From contig PJRA01000263.1 of NCBI GenBank assembly GCA_016987375.1, forward strand, positions 5,769,716 to 5,782,482: a stretch of DNA of 12,767 bases, read 5' to 3'. The notes beneath the pieces were generated by a model. It worked only from the letters and a program-made list of their open reading frames with translations, was not told the origin of the DNA and did no database searches. Of this stretch, positions 8,389 to 12,767 are shown one piece after another; position 1 is the first letter of the stretch; each line of letters opens with the position of its first letter. Position numbers and translations under genes: made by a program. Source of the stretch: Brachionus koreanus (lineage: Eukaryota > Rotifera > Eurotatoria > Ploima > Brachionidae).

Positions 8389-10324
8389 ACTAAAATTGAA
8401 TAATGATTTTCAATAGATGAAAATTTAAACTATTGATTTTTCTAGATAAATATATGGGTTAGTTTGGAACAGATTAATAAAAAGAGTTGCCATGTTTCAA
8501 GTGTATCAAAAATCCAAATATTAATTTTTTTTTTAAACATAAATGGATTGATTATTTAATTATCGGATAAAAATATCTCCAAAACAAGAAGGAATTTTAT
8601 CATGTAGATCAATTCTTATGCTCAAAAACTTAAAATATAAGAAAAAAAAATTATTCTGAAAAGTTTTAAATAAAGTTTAAAAGTAAATGAAATTTAGCAT
8701 TTATTCTAAAAATTCATTTTTTTCCTTTAAAAAAATAAAAAAAGCATTTTATTTTTTTAACACCAAATATTTCATCATTTTTCATCATTAATTAATTACT
8801 ATCAAATTTGATCATTCTAATTTTTCTTTTTAATTTAGCAAGTAAAATTTATTTTTGAAAATTTAATTTATTAATCGAAAATTATTTCTCCAAAATATGC
8901 GGATCAATAATTTAAATTCAATTTTGCCTTGTCGTCAAAATATGGAGGGTTTCTTTAATTTGGGAATTGAAAGAAAATTACAAGAAAAAGTCCTTGAATT
9001 CAATTATTTATATTAAAATTTTTCCTCGCAATTTAAAAAGTTTTTCAGTGCTGTTTTGGTGAGATCAATTATCGATTTAACTCTATTAAATTAAACTAAA
9101 AAAATGCTGGATTTTTAATTCAACAAAAAGCATAAAACGTTTTTTTTAATCAATTTAATTTTAATTTCTAGACTAAAATCAAGCAAGAAATTTTGATGCT
9201 TTGTTTCAAAATAAAAATATTGAAAATGTTCTAATATTAGTTAAATTGAAAAGTAAAATGAAAGAATACAAATTTTCAATTTATTAAAAAAAAATGGCAT
9301 TGTGAAACTCAAATATAAACAAAACAAAAATTTTTCTCTTTGGGTTAAATTAAAATATTCTTAAAAATTTACTTAACAACATAGTTTGTTGCATTTTTTT
9401 ATCTAACAAAAAAAGATTTTTCTTTCATTTTTTATAAGTAAATATTTAAAATCATTGAAATATTTTCGATGTTTTATTTTTTGTCTTATTTTACAAAAAA
9501 AAATATTTATTAAATTAAAAAGGTCAAACAAAGTATGTTGCACTTTTTTTTGAAGCATTTTTAAAAATATTTTATTTTAGGAAATTTTAATTTTAATTTT
9601 AATTACTACACTGCGATCTCACTTTTCATACTAGTACTAAAACTATTCATTTAGACAATGATCGAGTTAACTCATAATTAAAAAAATTAAATTAAATTAA
9701 TTTTTTTTTTACCTTTTTATTTCTATTGTTTATATTTAGGGAGTAAAAATTGAACATTTCTCTTTATTGATTAAATTAAACATAGTAAAATTTTCTTTTA
9801 TTTTAAACTATTTAAAATAATTGCTACTTCTATTGAAATTTTTCTCCAAAACTCAAATGTGCAATTTACATTTTTATTTTTCTGATTTAATAAAACTGTT
9901 AGATTAAACATTTTAAGTAATTTTCTAAATCTGGATGTTAGTTAAATTTTAATAAAAAAGAAAACAAAAAATTTTGCCAAGTTTAAATTGTGAAATGGGT
10001 TCTTTTAATAAGAAATAAGATTAAAAACGAGTATTATATGTTTTGTTAATATTTTTATGTTCCTTTAATCTTTACCCAAAGCATAGTATCAAACCCAAAT
10101 TTTACACAAAAAATAATTGAATATGATAAAATATGATTTTGAATAATTACAATACATATTTATACTTTTTTGTTTAATTTTATTTATTAATGAAAATTAA
10201 TTATATTTAGTTTAAGTCTTCATACTAATATTTTCATTGCATAGTTATAAAATTAATAAAAAAAATTAAATTACAAGTTTTATATTTTGTCGATTAAAAT
10301 TTTTTTATTTTTTTTTAATTTTTC

Positions 10325-10363
10325 ATAATGCTACGAAAAATGTGTTATAACATTTTTCATTAT
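10325..10363. repeat. 14-bp hairpin with one bulge
   Basis: ATAATG (10325-10330) and AAAAATGT (10336-10343) pair perfectly with ACATTTTT (10350-10357) and CATTAT (10358-10363). The loop is GTTATA, and the unpaired CTACG (10331-10335) forms a bulge in the left arm. It lies about 115 bases before the hAT-like relic, but it does not resemble a hAT terminal repeat, which usually begins CAGGG or CAGTG. Confidence 0.55.
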
Positions 10364-10477
10364 AGTTTTAATGTATTATGGCATTCAAATATTTGGATAA
10401 GATAAGCCATTTTTGGTTCACCCAATAATCAAAAATCAATATACTGCTAATAGGCAATTTAAATTTTTAAAAAATAG

Positions 10478-10645
10478 ATCCATTTTCACAATCATCTTAG
10501 AGCATATTGTTCACGTTTTCTTGACACACGTTTTCGATAAAATCTGTCAAATTGCTAATCGGAGGAAAGGATCTCTAGCCTAGTCAAGAACATTAAAATA
10601 TCTGAGGAATTATTTAATTTAAAAACCGTTAAATCCATTATATAA
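10478..10645 (+). pseudogene. Possible hAT-type transposase relic (LDPRFK region)
   Basis: A G+C-richer islet read in one plus frame gives IHFHNHLRAYCSRFLDTRFR, a TAA (10538-10540), NLSNC, a TAA (10550-10552), then SEERISSLVKNIKISEELFN up to a TAA at 10643-10645. In hAT transposases and their ZBED-type descendants a fLDPRFK motif late in the catalytic region is followed by an acidic helix of the type seEEr..i..lv. The order FLDTRFR then SEERISSLV fits that pattern. With two internal stops it cannot be functional. No BED finger, C-terminal dimerisation block or terminal repeat was found around it. The minus strand also has a 25-codon protein-like frame here (SFPPISNLTDFIENVCQENV), so the identification is tentative. 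Confidence 0.3.
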
Positions 10646-11248
10646 ATTAATTCTTTTTAAAATATTTAAAATTTTTATTGAAAAATTAAAAATTCTGTAG
10701 AAAAAACTTTTTCATTACTTTTCCATTTAATTTTAAGATAATTTTACACTCAAAGCACCGATGAAAATTTAAAACTTAATTTATTCTCATATATCTTTTA
10801 GAGAATAAATCATGACCACCTAAAACTTTATGAATCTGTTTTTGTGAATAAATATTTGAAAATAAAATTGGATTTATGAAAAATTGATGAACGATCCTAA
10901 ATATATAGAGCATAAAAAAAGGTGCCAATTTGACACAGATCCTTGGAATGCTAAAGTATAAAAAATTTCAATAAAAAAATGTGACCACTAACATTACATG
11001 ACATGCCACAGAATAATTTAATTTTAATAGATGAAATATTTTTTTTTAAATTGTTTTTATTCAACAAAATAAATGCTTTCGTTATAATTTTTTTATTTAA
11101 TCATTTTGCATTGATAAACTAAATAAAATAAAAATTTCCTCATTTATTTAACTTAAATTTTAATGAGTAACTATTTGCTCAGTACATGTTCAGTTTGATA
11201 AGTTTTATTGTTTTGAAATTATACAGTACTGATTTGATGTAAGGATCC
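10646..11248. other. Gene-free AT-rich stretch
   Basis: Nothing coding is supported. A patch at 10920-11015 is somewhat richer in G+C and contains the near-palindrome CATGACATG, with only 20-codon frames. No C-terminal hAT block continues from the relic at 10478-10645. Confidence 0.5.
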
Positions 11249-11388
11249 ATGGTAAATTTACGTTAAATAACGTAAATTAACGTAAAAATTGGTAATTTTA
11301 CATTTTTTTACGTATAACAAGAATTGTAAAAAATGGTAAATTTTACGTAAAATTGTGTATAAAAAAGTAAAATTACCAATTTTTACGT
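11249..11388. repeat. Palindromic element with perfect 22-bp inverted repeat and ACGT array
   Basis: The 22 bases at 11280-11301 (starting ACGTAAAAATTGG) are exactly repeated in reverse complement at 11367-11388, around a 65-base interior. A 15 to 16-base direct repeat, ATGGTAAATTT(T)ACGT, is at 11249-11263 and 11333-11348. Six ACGT tetramers lie at 11260, 11270, 11280, 11310, 11345 and 11385; the first three are spaced exactly 10 bases. The structure could be a small non-autonomous element, or a site bound by ACGT-core factors such as bZIP proteins. I see no clear target-site duplication. An open 65-codon frame at 11355-11552 lacks an ATG start at its beginning and is a by-product of the repeat and flanking AT-rich DNA. 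Confidence 0.8.
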
Positions 11389-11735
11389 TTAATTATGTAA
11401 ACTCCAAAAATGCCAAAAAAATCTCAAATTTAGCTATAATTCACAAAATTTTGTTAAGAAATACGATTATATCTAGCACGATATTTTTTTTAATTTTAAT
11501 TTTTTACTTAAAAATAGGTAAATTCCGATATTTTACTAGTAAATTTTGGTAAAATAGTAAAAACGAAAAGAAAGCAAAAACCAGTAAAATTTGTAACAAA
11601 TCTTATTTATTTTTTTAATCTTTGATCAATAGACCTTTAGATTGTTCGAAACTTTATTCACGCAATTTTAAAAAATCTATTAAAAGACACAAATTTTTTC
11701 TAAATTTCTTAAATTTATATATTAACAATACTGAT
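11389..11735. other. Gene-free stretch with more GTAAA/TTTAC words
   Basis: No gene. Around 11515-11570 the GTAAA/TTTAC vocabulary of the palindrome recurs, including TTTTACTAGTAAA, so the element may extend to about 11570 in diverged form. The GTTCGAAAC at 11644-11652 resembles a tRNA B box, but there is no A box or cloverleaf before it. Confidence 0.45.
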
Positions 11736-12035
11736 TCATTTAAAATTTAAAAAAAAAACTTTTAATTTACAATAGCTTTTTAAGAACTTTATTTTCATAA
11801 ATTCCAATCGGCTTAGTTGTTGGATCTTCTGGAAAATTCTTTCATCAAAACAAATGAATTTTAAGGTGAAATCCCCTTCAAAATACACCAGATTTTAAAC
11901 CCCATAGAGATGGTTTAGCATGAAATGAAAAATTTCATCATTGAAAAAGTACCAAGAAATGAATATAATGTTTTGAAATATATTTTTGATTTTCGAAATT
12001 CTCACATCTGATAAATGCAAATAAATTGTAGTAAT
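11736..12035 (-). pseudogene. Possible decayed coding sequence, unknown family
   Basis: One minus frame is open for 46 codons (12035-11898), has a TAA at 11895-11897, then is open for 52 codons (11894-11739) to a TGA at 11736-11738. The first block includes ISWYFFNDEIFHFMLNHLYG, the second includes LVYFEGDFTLKFICFDERIF followed by QKIQQLSRLEF. A good acceptor-like site (TTTATTTGCATTTATCAG) lies at about 12008-12025, inside the first block, so part of it may be an exon. Asp/Glu/Gln content is higher than random AT-rich DNA would give. I recognise no domain. A second minus frame also reads like protein near 11764-11840 (FPEDPTTKPIGIYENKVLKK), so the true frame, if any, is uncertain, and about 100 codons with one stop is not rare in a window of this size. 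Confidence 0.22.
11920..11938. repeat. 7-bp hairpin ATGAAAT-gaaaa-ATTTCAT
   Basis: Perfect 7-bp arms around a five-base loop, inside the possible decayed coding frame. Small enough to be chance. Confidence 0.4.
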
Positions 12036-12175
12036 TCAAAAGTAATAAATTAAGCATTTTAAAAAAGTAAAATAACTCCAAATTATATTAAATAAAAAAG
12101 TATCATTAATATGTTAATTGATTTATTTTAAAGGTACAGTACGTTTCTAAACCAAGTAGACAGTTTTTAGAGCAT

Positions 12176-12240
12176 TGCTTAAGCAGCTCTAGCGCATAGC
12201 TAGCGCACTGCTCATGGTCTGCTTGGGCAGTTCTAGCCCA
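12176..12240. repeat. G+C-rich direct repeat with 44-base period
   Basis: A sharply bounded island, a little over half G+C, in DNA of roughly one fifth G+C. The 21 bases at 12176-12196 (TGCTTAAGCAGCTCTAGCGC and one A) recur at 12220-12240 (TGCTTGGGCAGTTCTAGCCC and one A), matching at 17 of 21 positions. Between them TAGCGCA occurs again (12201-12207, first copy 12190-12196). The first copy starts with the palindrome TGCTTAAGCA; the second can fold as TTGGGC (12223-12228) with GCCCAA (12236-12241) around AGTTCTA. It looks like a degenerate minisatellite or a fragment of a dispersed G+C-rich repeat. The hairpin resembles a tRNA T arm only superficially. Confidence 0.75.
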
Positions 12241-12241
12241 A

Positions 12242-12767
12242 ATTTCATAAGTATGAATCCTTATATAAAATCACCACTATATGTTTAAATAGCTTTGATG
12301 ATTTTTTTATAGCTATTTTTATATTCCTCATTATTTTTGAATATGATGTCATTTCACTCTCAAAAGTCGTGTAAATTTGGTTGAATGTTATTCTTTTTAA
12401 AAAAATAAATGATGAAATAAAATTCGAACATTTTTAATAAAAATTCTGTTTATAGCATCATTTAATTTTCTATCGGAAACTAAATAGACTTCTAATATTG
12501 CTCTAGGATTCATTACTTACGACAAATTATTTTATGAAACATCAAGATAATTTCTTAAGCCTTATTTTAAAAACAAAATTATTTGTTTAGAAAAAATCAA
12601 TAATCAATTATACTTTCTATATACACTTTCTTTAAATTGGACATATTACAATGCAATAAAACAAAACAACCAAGAATTAAATTAAATTTCACACATTCAA
12701 TTTTTTCCAAAAATATCAGAAATTCTAAATTTTTATCTTGCAGTTTTTTTTCAATTTTTATAAAACT
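12242..12767. other. Gene-free AT-rich right end
   Basis: No gene, RNA gene or notable repeat seen. An AATAAA on the plus strand at 12655-12660 has no recognisable gene in front of it within the window. Confidence 0.5.

Larger units (their letters stand above)
6931..10324. other. Long gene-free AT-rich stretch
   Basis: The poorest part of the window. Apart from small hairpins (7265-7349, 8351-8388) it is A/T homopolymers and TTAAAATT-like words, with stop codons frequent in all six frames, no RNA gene and no long repeat. From about 8.0 to 10.3 kb there is hardly any G+C-richer islet. It is equally compatible with intergenic DNA or the inside of a long intron. Confidence 0.6.

Noticed and set aside
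11355..11552. 65-codon plus-strand frame
   Set aside because: It begins at GTG, overlaps the right arm of the 22-bp inverted repeat and has no features.
11644..11652. GTTCGAAAC, resembling a tRNA B box
   Set aside because: It is a palindrome with no A box and no pairable acceptor stem in AT-only flanks.
12171..12241. G+C-rich block of about tRNA length with a T-arm-like hairpin
   Set aside because: The T-loop is out of register with the stem, and no acceptor or anticodon arm forms; the direct repeat explains the sequence better.
1..12767. CRISPR array, operon, phage or bacterial defence system
   Set aside because: No regularly spaced repeats, no gene clusters, no bacterial start signals; composition and signals are eukaryotic.

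Overview
This window looks like AT-rich nuclear DNA from a eukaryote, most likely an animal. Reasons: roughly four fifths A+T by eye, long gene-free stretches full of A/T homopolymers, a dinucleotide microsatellite, one clear single-exon reading frame with an AATAAA poly(A) signal, pyrimidine-rich AG acceptor-like sites, and no operons, ribosome binding sites or bacterial-type genes. Protein and base composition would suit a rotifer such as Brachionus or another very AT-rich invertebrate, but nothing here fixes the taxon.

Layout. From 1 to 398 is 3' flank with a (TG)15 microsatellite and the poly(A) signal of the only convincing gene. From 399 to 1535 (minus) is a 378-codon frame that is clearly richer in G+C than its surroundings. 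It has a basic N-terminus, a hydrophobic segment, acidic patches and a C-terminal PP1-docking-like motif followed by an RD-containing tail; the nearest family I can suggest is PPP1R15 (eIF2-alpha phosphatase regulators), tentatively. From 2513 to 2794 (minus) is a small, cysteine- and aromatic-rich frame that may be a gene or an exon. Between about 4.0 and 5.1 kb lie short G+C-richer islets that read like protein fragments, more or less in one direction (minus). From 5.1 to 10.3 kb I see no gene, only small hairpins and short dispersed repeats. At 10478-10645 (plus) a broken frame resembles the LDPRFK part of hAT transposases. At 11249-11388 a perfect 22-bp inverted repeat carries ACGT motifs at 10-bp spacing. 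At 11736-12035 (minus) two open blocks in one frame are separated by a single stop. At 12176-12240 a small G+C-rich direct repeat stands out sharply from its surroundings.

Taken together the window is one probable gene, one possible small gene, and about 10 kb of intergenic or long-intron DNA holding probable decayed coding material and short palindromic elements. I found no evidence of a coordinated multi-gene system. The strongest items for follow-up are the PPP1R15-like gene, the palindrome at 11.3 kb and the G+C-rich repeat at 12.2 kb. Several protein-like fragments are weak: in G+C-rich islets of AT-rich DNA more than one frame, often on both strands, tends to look like protein, and I say so where it applies.
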